This document shows positions 36,347-44,398 of a DNA stretch of 64,000 nt, piece by piece. The first letter of the stretch is position 1. Every line of letters starts with the position of its first letter. The position numbers and the translations under genes are program-made. The notes under the pieces are model-generated. The model was not told the origin of the DNA. It did no database searches and saw only the letters and a program-made list of their open reading frames with translations. The stretch comes from an uncultured Verrucomicrobiota bacterium (GTDB lineage: Bacteria > Verrucomicrobiota > Verrucomicrobiia > Limisphaerales > UBA1319), in the NCBI GenBank assembly GCA_903845125.1, contig CAIMWS010000506.1, positions 1-64,000 of the forward strand. The letters are read 5' to 3'.

Positions 36347-36406
36347 TCCCTGGGCCGCTGATCCCGGTTTGCTCCACGGGTCCGCCCCGGCCGGACCGGC
36401 TCCCAG

Positions 36407-36437
36407 CCCCGGGAACGCGGGGATAGTTTGTTTTTTT
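36407..36437 (+). terminator. rho-independent terminator after DUF1963 gene
   Basis: Stem CCCCG (36407-36411) and CGGGG (36418-36422) with a 6-nt loop, followed by ATAGTTTGTTTTTTT. It lies 60 nt past the stop at 36346. Confidence 0.7.
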
Positions 36438-36597
36438 CCGCTTCCACCAACCGGTCTTTGGGCTTAAGCTGAAGACGTTGCCAAGGGAATTGCCCGGGGG
36501 GGGGCAGGTTCAGCCGGGATTTCCGCGGAGACAAATCCAGGCAAGCCTCTGAAAAACAACTTCCGGAAGGTGTTTGGCGCAGGCTCCAGGAACCAAC

Positions 36598-37440
36598 ATG
36601 CGAGCCACCTTGAAATGGATTCCGACCCGGCCGGGCGAGCGATCGGCTTTCACGCTGATTGAGCTGCTGGTGGTCATCGCGATCATCGCGATCCTGGCCA
36701 GCCTGCTGTTACCAGCCTTAAGCAGCGCGAAAGCCAAAGCCCACCGGGCCAACTGCCTGAGCAACCTGCGGCAGATGGGGGTGGCTTTCAATCTCTACGC
36801 CACTGATAACCGCGATGTCCTGCCGAATTACACCGGGCGCACGCCGGGCGGGGGATTGGCGGATCCGGCCAAGGCCTCCGATCGCTATTTGCTGTGGTTT
36901 GAGCAACTGCGGCGCGTGGCCGCCGGGGGTGCCCAATCGGTTTCGAATTTCCCGGCCTGGCAATGCCCGGCGGCGCTCCTCCTCATCCAGCAACTGGCGC
37001 GGTATAACCGGGCGGTTTATTCCGGAGATATCCTCAGCTACGGCTATAATTACGCCAACCTGGGGAACGATTTTCCCGAGTTTGGGGCTTCCATGAAAGT
37101 GAAGCTGGGCAACATCACCAAACCGAGCGAGACCCTGGTGGTGGCGGACAGCCTTTCGGACCGCCTGGCGGCCAAGCTGCGGGGGAACCCCGCGGCGCAA
37201 GGGGTCTTGTGGGGTTCGGTGATCGCGCCCAAGGATTACGGCGGCGGCGCCCACCTGTATTTGATATCCGACCAGCACCAGCATCGGGCCAACATCCTCT
37301 TCGCGGACACCAGCGCCCGGCCTTATCCAGCCAAACCGCTGAACGAACAGATCCGCAGCGGCCCCCAGGCGACTGCGCAATATTGGTGGGACGCTGATCC
37401 CGCCCGGCGCTCCGACCGGGATGGGTTGTTTGCCGACTGA
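36598..37440 (+). CDS. type II pseudopilin-like protein with diverged DG motif
   Basis: 280 aa with the start at 36598 (AGGA 5-8 nt upstream). The prepilin signal [34 protein letters not shown] is intact. At the position of the family's H-X9-DG, the sequence reads [15 protein letters not shown], so the Gly of DG is replaced by Thr; the other three pseudopilins in the window keep DG. The gene sits alone after a terminator and 49 nt before the GH2 fusion gene, which may be cotranscribed with it. Confidence 0.87.
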   Translation: MRATLKWIPTRPGERSAFTLIELLVVIAIIAILASLLLPALSSAKAKAHRANCLSNLRQMGVAFNLYATDNRDVLPNYTGRTPGGGLADPAKASDRYLLWFEQLRRVAAGGAQSVSNFPAWQCPAALLLIQQLARYNRAVYSGDILSYGYNYANLGNDFPEFGASMKVKLGNITKPSETLVVADSLSDRLAAKLRGNPAAQGVLWGSVIAPKDYGGGAHLYLISDQHQHRANILFADTSARPYPAKPLNEQIRSGPQATAQYWWDADPARRSDRDGLFAD

Positions 37441-37489
37441 TTTAAGCAGTTGATGCGCCGGCCGCCAGCGCGTATAAAGCAGCGATCCT

Positions 37490-40400
37490 ATGAATCCAAG
37501 CAATCTGGTTGATCGATGGCCCCGAGCCCTCCTCCTGGCCTGGCTTTTGGCCTCCGCCCCGGCGGTGGCCGCCCGGCCGGAATTGGTATTCGCCTGCGAG
37601 CCCGGCAACGACCTCCACCAGGCGTTGGCGGCGGGCGGCCATGAATTCCCGCGCTGGGATACTGCGGCCGGGGCGGTGGCCGCCGCCCCGGAAGGTGCGG
37701 GAGTGCTGATCCTGGCGGCAGGCTACCCGCAACAAACCACCCCGCTGGAGGCGGCGGTTTTCACGGCGGCGGCGCGCAAGAAATTGCGGCTGTATGTGGA
37801 GTTCCCCAGCCAGGTGCCGGGGCTGGAGTTGGGGCCGGTGGCGTATCTCAAGACCGGCTATTATAACGCCATCAGGGAGCGGACGGTGGTCACCTCGGAT
37901 GCTTTCGGCCCCGCCCTGGCGAGGGATCGCATCCTGGTGATCCACGACTGCCACTACCTGCCGGCCAGGGCGGCCGCTCCCCACCTCGTGCTGGCCTGCG
38001 TGGAGGGTTACGATAAACTGGCCCTGGGACTCCCGGCGGTGACCCACCCGATCCTGTTCGAATCCGCGCCGGGCCGGGTGCTGGTGGCCACCACCAAACT
38101 CAGCCAATTTGTGACGGCCCGTTACGCCCCCACGGAGGCCTGGGGCCCCGTCTGGCGCATGATCCTCGGCTGGCTCCAGCCGGGCCAGGAGCCGCCCGCA
38201 GTGGTTTGGACCCCCACGGTCCGTCCCGCCTTTGGCGCCACCGCCCGCCTGCCCGCCGCAGCGGGGCGCGAGGCGGTCCGGCGCGGTGCGGAATGGTACG
38301 TGAAATCCCGCCTGTTCATCAATCCGGGCTGGCCCCCGGAGGTCCACCGGGGTTATGATCCGCTGCCGGCGGAAGCGCCCCTGGGCGATGGTTCGCACGG
38401 CTTTGCCGAGGGATACATTGGCAAACGGATCTTTTTCCGCGGCAACCAGGCCGTAAGCCGCAGCGTGCGGGCCGACTGCAACCTGGAGGCCGCCATGGGC
38501 CTGGCCTGCGGCGCCAGCCTGTTCGCCGATGCGGATGCCCGGGCCCGCGCCGGGCGTCTCAGCGACCTCGTCTTCTTCAACTCGAGCATTTCCCAGGGGC
38601 CGCGTGCCCGTCCGGACAGCCCGTCCTATGGCCTGCTCGGCTGGGATGAAAACTCCAATTCCACCTACTGGGGCGATGACAACGCGCGGGCGGTGCTTTC
38701 GGCCATCGCGGCGGCGGCGCTGCTGCAGACCAACCGCTGGGACGAAGCCATTGTCCGCACCATCCTCGCCAATTTCCGGACCACCGGGCTGTATGGCTTC
38801 CGGCCGCAAAACCTCTCCGAGGAGGCCCTCCAGGCACACGGTTGGCGGTATTTCCACGAGTTGAATTATGTCGATTACTGTCCCCATATGGAGTCCTGGC
38901 TCTGGACCGGCTATCTGTGGCTTTACGAACAAACCCGGTGGGAGCCGCTGTTGCAGCGGGCGCGCCAGGGCCTGCGGATGATGATGGCGGCCTATCCGAA
39001 CTGGCGGCTGGAGGCCAACCGGGTGGAGCAGGAGCGCTGCCGGATGCTCCTGCCGCTGGCCTGGCTGGTGCGCGCGGACGACACCCCCGAGCATCGCCAG
39101 TGGCTGGACACCATCGCCCGCTACATTATGGGCCTGCAGGATGCCAGCGGGGCGATCCCGCAAATCCCGGGCACCGTGCTGGGCGCCAATGAAGCCTACG
39201 GCACGGGGGAGTGCGCGATCACCCACCAGGCGGGGGATCCGGCCACCGATGCCCTGTATAGCATCAACTTCGCGTTCCTCGGCATGCACGAGGCCGCGGC
39301 CGCAACGGGCGAGGAGCGCTACGCGCAGTCTGCCGCGAAAATGGCTGATTTCTTCATCCGCACCCAGACGCGGAGCGAAACCCGGCCCGAGCTGGACGGC
39401 AGCTGGTACCGCGGATTCGATTATAAGAAATGGGATTACTGGGCCTCGGACGGCGATTGGGGCTGGGGCGCCTGGACCATTGAGAGCGGGTGGACGCATA
39501 GCTGGATCACCGCCACGCTCGCCCTGCGGGAGCTGAACACCAGCCTGTGGGCATTCAGCCGGAATCCCGGAGTGCGGGAGCCTTTTGCGGTCCTGCGTCC
39601 GCGGATGCTGCCCGAGGATGAAACCTCCGGCCGCACGCAAATCAGCCTCACCGGGAATTGGAGCTTCCAGGCGGACCGCCAAAACGAGGGGGAAACGGCG
39701 GGCTGGTTCGCGGCCGGCTGGCCGGAGGCATCCGGGCGGAGCGTGGAGGTGCCGGTGGCCTTCGATCATTGCGGGCCGGGCATGGAGCACTACACCGGCA
39801 TTGGCTGGTTCCGCAAACGCCTGTTTATCCCGGAAGCATTCCGCGGGCGGCGGCTGGCCCTGCACTTCGAGGGCCTCAATTACAACGCCAAGGTCTGGGT
39901 GAACGGCAAACCGGCGGGGGAAAACCACGACGCCTTCCTGCCGTTCGCGCTGCCCCTCGGGGAGCTGGTGAAAATCGGGGAGGAAAACCAGTTCACCGTG
40001 CGCATCGACAACCTGCGGGCCCGGGGGCAGTTCCCGCTGTTTGAGGGCTGGTATGGCCAGGGCGGCTTCCTGCGGGAGGCCAGCGTGGTGGCCACCGCTG
40101 AAATCCGCCTGCTCCATACCCTGGTGGACACCTGGCCCGAGCCGGGGGGCGGGCAGCTCCGCCTGCGCGCCGCGGTCACCAACGAGGCCAGCCAGGCGGT
40201 GGCGGTGCGGCTCCAGGCCCGGGTGCTGGACGCCAAAGGCACGGAACTGGCCTGGCTGCGCTCCCCGGAGTCCCCTTTGCCGCCGGGGCAAGCCGTGGAT
40301 TTGGCGCTGGCGGGATTCGTGCCCGGCGCCCCGGCCTGGTCGCCGAAAACGCCCTCCCTCTGCACCGTCCAAGTGACGGTGGCCAGGGACTCCCGGACCC

Positions 40401-41422
40401 TGGATTGCCTGACCCGCCGCGTAGGGTTCCGCCGGGTGGAGGTCAAGGATGCCCGCCTGCTCCTGAATGGCGAGCCCTTGTTCCTGATGGGGTTCGACCG
40501 CCACGAGGATTCCCCACGCACGGGGATGGCGGTGGACCTCGCCCAGGCCCGGGAGGATTTCACCGCGATCCAGCAGATCGGCGGCAATTTTGTGCGCTTC
40601 TGCCACTATCCCCACCATCCCGGGGAATTGGATATCTGTGACGAACTGGGTCTCCTGGTCCTGGCCGAGAATGGCATGAACGAATGGGGCCACGTCGATC
40701 ATCCGGCGCCCAACGCCGGGTATGCTCTCACTCCCGCCGACGCGCCCCTGGTCCTGGAAAACGCCCGGCGGACCCTGCGCAAAATGGTCCTGCGCGATAA
40801 TCACCATCCGTGCATCATCCTGTGGTCCGTGAGCAATGAAAATGCCGAAGAGCGCGCCGAGGTGGCGGAAGGCAACGGCCTGTTGGTCCAATATGGGCAG
40901 ACGCTGGATCCCTCACGCCCCTGGACCCACGTTTCCAACTGTTTCAACAAGCCGGGCTGGGAGTCGTTTTATCGTTTTGATGATGTCATCGCGGTGAATG
41001 TTTACCCCAGCCACCACCTCAGCCTGGCGGCCCCGGCCCTGGAGGCCGGATTGCCGGAGGCCACCCGGTTTATGGTGGACACCCTCGCCAAACTGCACCG
41101 GCAATTTCCGGGGAAACCGATTGTGCTGGGCGAGTTTGGATACCCCGGTGGTGAAAGCGGGGCGGCGGGCGCCCGGCTCCAGGCCATCGCGACCGAGGCC
41201 GAGTTCAAGGGCTTGTGCGCTTCGCTGGGGGCGGTGGGCGGCGCGCTGTGGGTCTATGCCCGCCACCCTTGGGCGGACCATGCCTGCTATTCGGATGGCG
41301 TGAATGTGATCAGCCCCTACGGTTATGTCAGCCGCGACCGCAAAACTCGGTTCCCGGCGTGGACCGTCGTGGAGCGCCTTTTCCGGGAGCGCGCCGCCGG
41401 CCAACCTGAGCCAGGCAAATGA
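37490..41422 (+). CDS. secreted fusion: (alpha/alpha)6-type domain plus GH2 glycosidase
   Basis: 1310 aa with signal peptide (ALLLAWLLASAPAVAA). Residues ~250-690 are helix-rich with repeated aromatic motifs (YSINFAFLGMHEAAAATGEERYAQSAAKMADFF; WGAWTIESGWTHSWITATLAL), typical of a six-hairpin barrel. From ~715 a GH2 enzyme follows: sugar-binding jelly-roll (LTGNWSFQ; GIGWFRKRLFIPEAFRGRRLALHFEGLNYNAKVWVNGK), Ig-like domain, then a TIM barrel with acid/base Glu1117 (WSVSNEN) and nucleophile Glu1215 (VLGEFGYPGG). It cleaves beta-galactosides, glucuronides or mannosides; which one cannot be told. Two glycosidase folds in one chain is unusual. Confidence 0.85.
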   Translation: MNPSNLVDRWPRALLLAWLLASAPAVAARPELVFACEPGNDLHQALAAGGHEFPRWDTAAGAVAAAPEGAGVLILAAGYPQQTTPLEAAVFTAAARKKLRLYVEFPSQVPGLELGPVAYLKTGYYNAIRERTVVTSDAFGPALARDRILVIHDCHYLPARAAAPHLVLACVEGYDKLALGLPAVTHPILFESAPGRVLVATTKLSQFVTARYAPTEAWGPVWRMILGWLQPGQEPPAVVWTPTVRPAFGATARLPAAAGREAVRRGAEWYVKSRLFINPGWPPEVHRGYDPLPAEAPLGDGSHGFAEGYIGKRIFFRGNQAVSRSVRADCNLEAAMGLACGASLFADADARARAGRLSDLVFFNSSISQGPRARPDSPSYGLLGWDENSNSTYWGDDNARAVLSAIAAAALLQTNRWDEAIVRTILANFRTTGLYGFRPQNLSEEALQAHGWRYFHELNYVDYCPHMESWLWTGYLWLYEQTRWEPLLQRARQGLRMMMAAYPNWRLEANRVEQERCRMLLPLAWLVRADDTPEHRQWLDTIARYIMGLQDASGAIPQIPGTVLGANEAYGTGECAITHQAGDPATDALYSINFAFLGMHEAAAATGEERYAQSAAKMADFFIRTQTRSETRPELDGSWYRGFDYKKWDYWASDGDWGWGAWTIESGWTHSWITATLALRELNTSLWAFSRNPGVREPFAVLRPRMLPEDETSGRTQISLTGNWSFQADRQNEGETAGWFAAGWPEASGRSVEVPVAFDHCGPGMEHYTGIGWFRKRLFIPEAFRGRRLALHFEGLNYNAKVWVNGKPAGENHDAFLPFALPLGELVKIGEENQFTVRIDNLRARGQFPLFEGWYGQGGFLREASVVATAEIRLLHTLVDTWPEPGGGQLRLRAAVTNEASQAVAVRLQARVLDAKGTELAWLRSPESPLPPGQAVDLALAGFVPGAPAWSPKTPSLCTVQVTVARDSRTLDCLTRRVGFRRVEVKDARLLLNGEPLFLMGFDRHEDSPRTGMAVDLAQAREDFTAIQQIGGNFVRFCHYPHHPGELDICDELGLLVLAENGMNEWGHVDHPAPNAGYALTPADAPLVLENARRTLRKMVLRDNHHPCIILWSVSNENAEERAEVAEGNGLLVQYGQTLDPSRPWTHVSNCFNKPGWESFYRFDDVIAVNVYPSHHLSLAAPALEAGLPEATRFMVDTLAKLHRQFPGKPIVLGEFGYPGGESGAAGARLQAIATEAEFKGLCASLGAVGGALWVYARHPWADHACYSDGVNVISPYGYVSRDRKTRFPAWTVVERLFRERAAGQPEPGK

Positions 41423-41509
41423 TGGCGCCAGCGATGGCTGGCTGGTCGTCCCAGCTCATATCCGGTGGCGCAATCACCACCCTGCCCAAGGCAGGAATAC
41501 GGCTGGTCG

Positions 41510-42631
41510 TTACGAGAACCGGTGTGGAATGAAGCGGCTGGTATTGCCGATGATCCTTTTCCGGTCCTCGCGGATGCCGAGGCCGGCGGCTTCGTGGTTC
41601 ACAATCCACAAGCCGAGGATGGGATGGTTGCCAGCAAAGTCCGGCAGCGGGGCCACGGCCTGGTAAACAAAGCCTTCCGCTCCGTAGGCGCCATCGCTTT
41701 CCTCGCGCACCTGGCCACCCAGGCGGATGGTGGTGTTGGCCCCTTCGCGTCCCAGCTTGGGCTTGCGCACGAAATCAGCCCCCAGGGGATCGGCGGTTTC
41801 ATAAGCGGGCAGCAGGTTGGGGTGCCCGGGGAACAGCTCCCATAGGATGGGCAAAATCCCTTTGTTGCTGAGCAGCATTTTCCAGGCGGGCTCGATGAAT
41901 TGGGTGGGGGAGCCCGGAAGGTGCCCGGCGAATTCGTCCTCCCACATCCACTCCCACGGGTAGAGCTTGAAGCAGGCTTCGATTTCCCGGTCCTCCAGAT
42001 CGGTGAAACGGCCGCGGGCGGAATTCCAGCCGATGTCCTCGATGGCGAGGAGTTTGGTGTTGAAACCGGCCTGGAAGCAGGTGTCCTGCAGGTAGAGCAC
42101 GGTTTGTTCATCCTCCAGATGGTCTTTGACGCTGCACAAATGAAGGCAGCCGGCGGAGACGGATTTCCAGGCGGCCACAAGCCGTTCGTGCAGGGAATTG
42201 AACTGATCGCATCCGGGAAACAACTCCTCGAGCCAATACCATTGGGTGACCGCCGCTTCCACCAGGGAGGTGGGGGTGTCGGCGTTGTATTCCAGCAATT
42301 TGGGTGGCTGGCGGCCATCATAAACCACGTCGAACCGGCCATAGAGGCTGAAGTCGTCGCGTTCCCAGGATTCGAGGATGGCGGGCACCGCCCGCTGGGG
42401 GATGCCCAGCCGCGGGAACCAGCCACGGGTGATCACGGCCTCTGCGGCCTGGATGCATAGTTCATGCAGGGAATTGGCGGCGGCTTCCAGTTCATCGACC
42501 TCGCGGCTCGAGAATTCGTAAAAGGCCGATTCATCCCAATAAGGCCCCTCGTCGTGGGTGTGATAGGTCAGCCCGGTTTCTTCGACTTTTGCCGGCCAAT
42601 CGGGCCGGGGTTGGATGGTGTGCCGTTGCAT
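41510..42631 (-). CDS. glutathionylspermidine-synthase-like ATP-grasp ligase (YjfC/YgiC family)
   Basis: 373 aa with the start at 42631 (MQRHTIQPRPDWPAKVEETG). The family is recognised from ESWERDDFSLYGRFDVVYDG, LLEYNADTPTSLVEAAVTQWYW, EDIGWN, FKLYPWEWMWEDEF, SNKGILPILWELFPGHPNLLPAY and RKPKLGREGAN. Like YgiC and YjfC of E. coli, it has the synthetase half only, without the amidase. The true substrate is not settled; an amide ligase acting on a peptide or amine is inferred. It is the third gene after a DUF350 protein and a YgiB-like lipoprotein on the same strand, a known neighbourhood. Confidence 0.9.
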   Translation of the reverse strand: MQRHTIQPRPDWPAKVEETGLTYHTHDEGPYWDESAFYEFSSREVDELEAAANSLHELCIQAAEAVITRGWFPRLGIPQRAVPAILESWERDDFSLYGRFDVVYDGRQPPKLLEYNADTPTSLVEAAVTQWYWLEELFPGCDQFNSLHERLVAAWKSVSAGCLHLCSVKDHLEDEQTVLYLQDTCFQAGFNTKLLAIEDIGWNSARGRFTDLEDREIEACFKLYPWEWMWEDEFAGHLPGSPTQFIEPAWKMLLSNKGILPILWELFPGHPNLLPAYETADPLGADFVRKPKLGREGANTTIRLGGQVREESDGAYGAEGFVYQAVAPLPDFAGNHPILGLWIVNHEAAGLGIREDRKRIIGNTSRFIPHRFS

Positions 42632-42808
42632 GGTATGGCTGGTGGCTCGGGGCGGCTCAGGATGACCCACGCATTCTGGCTGGTTCCTTGGCCCGCTGGT
42701 TTTGTTGTGAACTCGTTCCAGATCCCAAAAAATATGCGCCTGGTTTCCGCCTTGCCCGCCGGCCAAACTGCTGCGCCATAGTTGTGCGGCCGATCACGGA
42801 TCGCCTCC

Positions 42809-43207
42809 TTAACTAATTCCGGTGCGGAAAGTGGCCGACCGGCCGAACCCGGTGCGGGTGGTGCTGCTGGCGGCCTTGGCGCGCAGGGCTGAATGAGCGG
42901 CCTGGGCATTGGCCACGGCGCCGGAGGCGGGCTTGGAGGCGGTCAGCGCGCTGGTGTGGGCTTCCGGAGACCAGGAACCGCCCGCGAAATAGCCCCGCGC
43001 CGGATCGTAGTGGTTATAGGGATACGGGAACCAGTTGCCATAATGCGCGTGGTAGTAGCCGGCCCCGGGCACGTAGTGGTTGTTGGTGTAAGTGTTTTCG
43101 GTGGATAGCTCCACCGGGGGCAAATCGCGGGGCTGCCGGGAGCAGCCCATGGGCAGTGTGGTCAAGGCCCCGGACAGGATCAGAATCACCTTTTTACAGC
43201 GTTTCAT
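42809..43207 (-). CDS. small YgiB/YjfM-like (DUF1190-like) lipoprotein
   Basis: 132 aa. The N-terminus MKRCKKVILILSGALTTLPMGCSRQ is a lipoprotein signal with Cys22 as the likely lipidation site. The middle is Tyr/His/Asn/Pro-rich (TNNHYVPGAGYYHAHYGNWFPYPYNHY) and looks disordered. The C-terminus SSTTRTGFGRSATFRTG resembles the TTTVTRGGFG-type end of E. coli YgiB, although the protein is much shorter (YgiB is ~220 aa). The assignment rests on that motif and on its place between DUF350 and the ATP-grasp ligase. Confidence 0.68.
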   Translation of the reverse strand: MKRCKKVILILSGALTTLPMGCSRQPRDLPPVELSTENTYTNNHYVPGAGYYHAHYGNWFPYPYNHYDPARGYFAGGSWSPEAHTSALTASKPASGAVANAQAAHSALRAKAASSTTRTGFGRSATFRTGIS

Positions 43208-43278
43208 GGGATATTCCTGCGCTTACCGAGGACGGCGGCAGCCGGCAATCATTTTCCGCCCGGCTGCCAAGGAGCCGT

Positions 43279-43593
43279 TCAGCCGATGATGGCGGCCGCG
43301 ACGAGGATGCAGGTGCCGATAATCACCGCCGCGCCGATCATGGCGGCGGGCAGGTTTTTGTTTTCGATGATTTCGCGGTGCAGATCCCCCGGGGTGGCGA
43401 GGTCGAATATTTTATACCCAACGATGGAGAGCACGATCCCCACCAGGGCAAACAGGACGGTGTAAAGCAGAGCCTCCCACAAGGTCTTGGCGTGCCAATC
43501 CCCGGCTGTTCCACCGGGAACCTCGGCTTGAATCCGGGCCGGCAGCGTGAAGAGCAGTCCGGCCACAAGGGTTTTCATCTTTTCTTTGAACAT
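43279..43593 (-). CDS. DUF350 membrane protein (YjfL-like)
   Basis: About 104 aa from ATG 43593 (43578 or GTG 43617 are possible). After a signal-like segment there are two helices, ALLYTVLFALVGIVLSIVGYKIFDLATPGDL and NLPAAMIGAAVIIGTCILVAAAIIG. KIFDLATPGDL, then ENKNLPAAMIGAAVIIG, is the DUF350 signature. E. coli YjfL has two copies of this unit; here one. It is the first gene of the yjfL-yjfM-yjfC-like operon; role unknown, perhaps membrane stress. Confidence 0.85.
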   Translation of the reverse strand: MFKEKMKTLVAGLLFTLPARIQAEVPGGTAGDWHAKTLWEALLYTVLFALVGIVLSIVGYKIFDLATPGDLHREIIENKNLPAAMIGAAVIIGTCILVAAAIIG

Positions 43594-43649
43594 AAGCGCA
43601 TTGCCGTTGAATTTCACTTACCTTAACCGGCCGGGGCGCTGGTCACAAT

Positions 43650-43685
43650 TATAAAAGGCCTGGCTTTTTAGAATGCAAAAGCCAG
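43650..43685 (-). terminator. rho-independent terminator of the isochorismatase-family gene
   Basis: On the minus strand CTGGCTTTT pairs with AAAAGCCAG (plus-strand arms 43660-43668 and 43677-43685), followed by GCCTTTTATAATT. It lies 13 nt past the stop at 43698. A TATAAT (complement of 43648-43653) just after it could be the -10 of the DUF350 operon. Confidence 0.75.
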
Positions 43686-43697
43686 CCCAGCGGGGGA

Positions 43698-44255
43698 TCA
43701 GGTTTTGATCAGCTTGGAAATGGCCCGGAACTGGGGATGGCTGGAGGCTACGGTTAATTCCAGGATCGCCGCCTCGGAAGTGGTGATGGTGGCTCCGGCC
43801 TGGCGCAGGCGGTCCAGGGCCAGCTGGCGGTCCAGCTCTTTGCGGGAACCCACCGCATCGGCGGCCAGGAAAGGCATCCGCTCGAAAGCCAGGGCATCCA
43901 GTGCGGTTTGGGCCACGCAGACATGGGACTCAATGCCCGCCATGAGGATTTGCAGGCGCTGGCTGTTGAGGATGGCTTCGCGGGCGGCGTCATCCTGGAA
44001 AACACTGAAGCCGGTCTTCTCGAACCGGGTGGCTTGGTCCAGCGCTGGTTGCAATGGTTCCACGGTCTTGCCCAGCCCCTTGGGGTATTGCTCGGTGACG
44101 ATGACGGGCACCCCCAGCAACCGGGCCGCCTCCACCAGGATCCGGGTGCGCTCGACGATCTGGTCGAAACCGGGAACGTGGTTGCGGAAGGCTTCCTGCA
44201 AGTCGATGACCAGCAGCAACGTGTTATCCACCGACAGCATTTTTTCGTTTCTCAT
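43698..44255 (-). CDS. isochorismatase-family cysteine hydrolase
   Basis: 185 aa, cytoplasmic. Catalytic residues of the fold: Asp18 (LLVIDLQEAF), Lys80 (RFEKTGFSVF) and Cys113 (GIESHVCVAQTALDAL). The length matches small YcaC/nicotinamidase-like members, which hydrolyse amides or related bonds. Lack of a clear metal-binding DxH pattern argues against a true nicotinamidase. Divergent from the glycosidase at 44399, with its own terminator. Confidence 0.88.
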   Translation of the reverse strand: MRNEKMLSVDNTLLLVIDLQEAFRNHVPGFDQIVERTRILVEAARLLGVPVIVTEQYPKGLGKTVEPLQPALDQATRFEKTGFSVFQDDAAREAILNSQRLQILMAGIESHVCVAQTALDALAFERMPFLAADAVGSRKELDRQLALDRLRQAGATITTSEAAILELTVASSHPQFRAISKLIKT

Positions 44256-44398
44256 GGCGGGCAGTCAGGCTACCGAAAACCGGGCCTGGGCGAAACAAAA
44301 TTCCCGGCCCAAATGCCGGCCCGCGACAGGGGGGAATTTAGGCCTTGCCGCGCCGCCCTGAACACCGCAAGTTCTACCCACCAACTGAAGGAACCATG

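Noticed and set aside
37442-40891. 1149-aa open frame on the minus strand
   Set aside because: It is wholly antisense to the GH2 fusion gene, whose motifs and catalytic residues are clear. High GC keeps the opposite frame open by chance.
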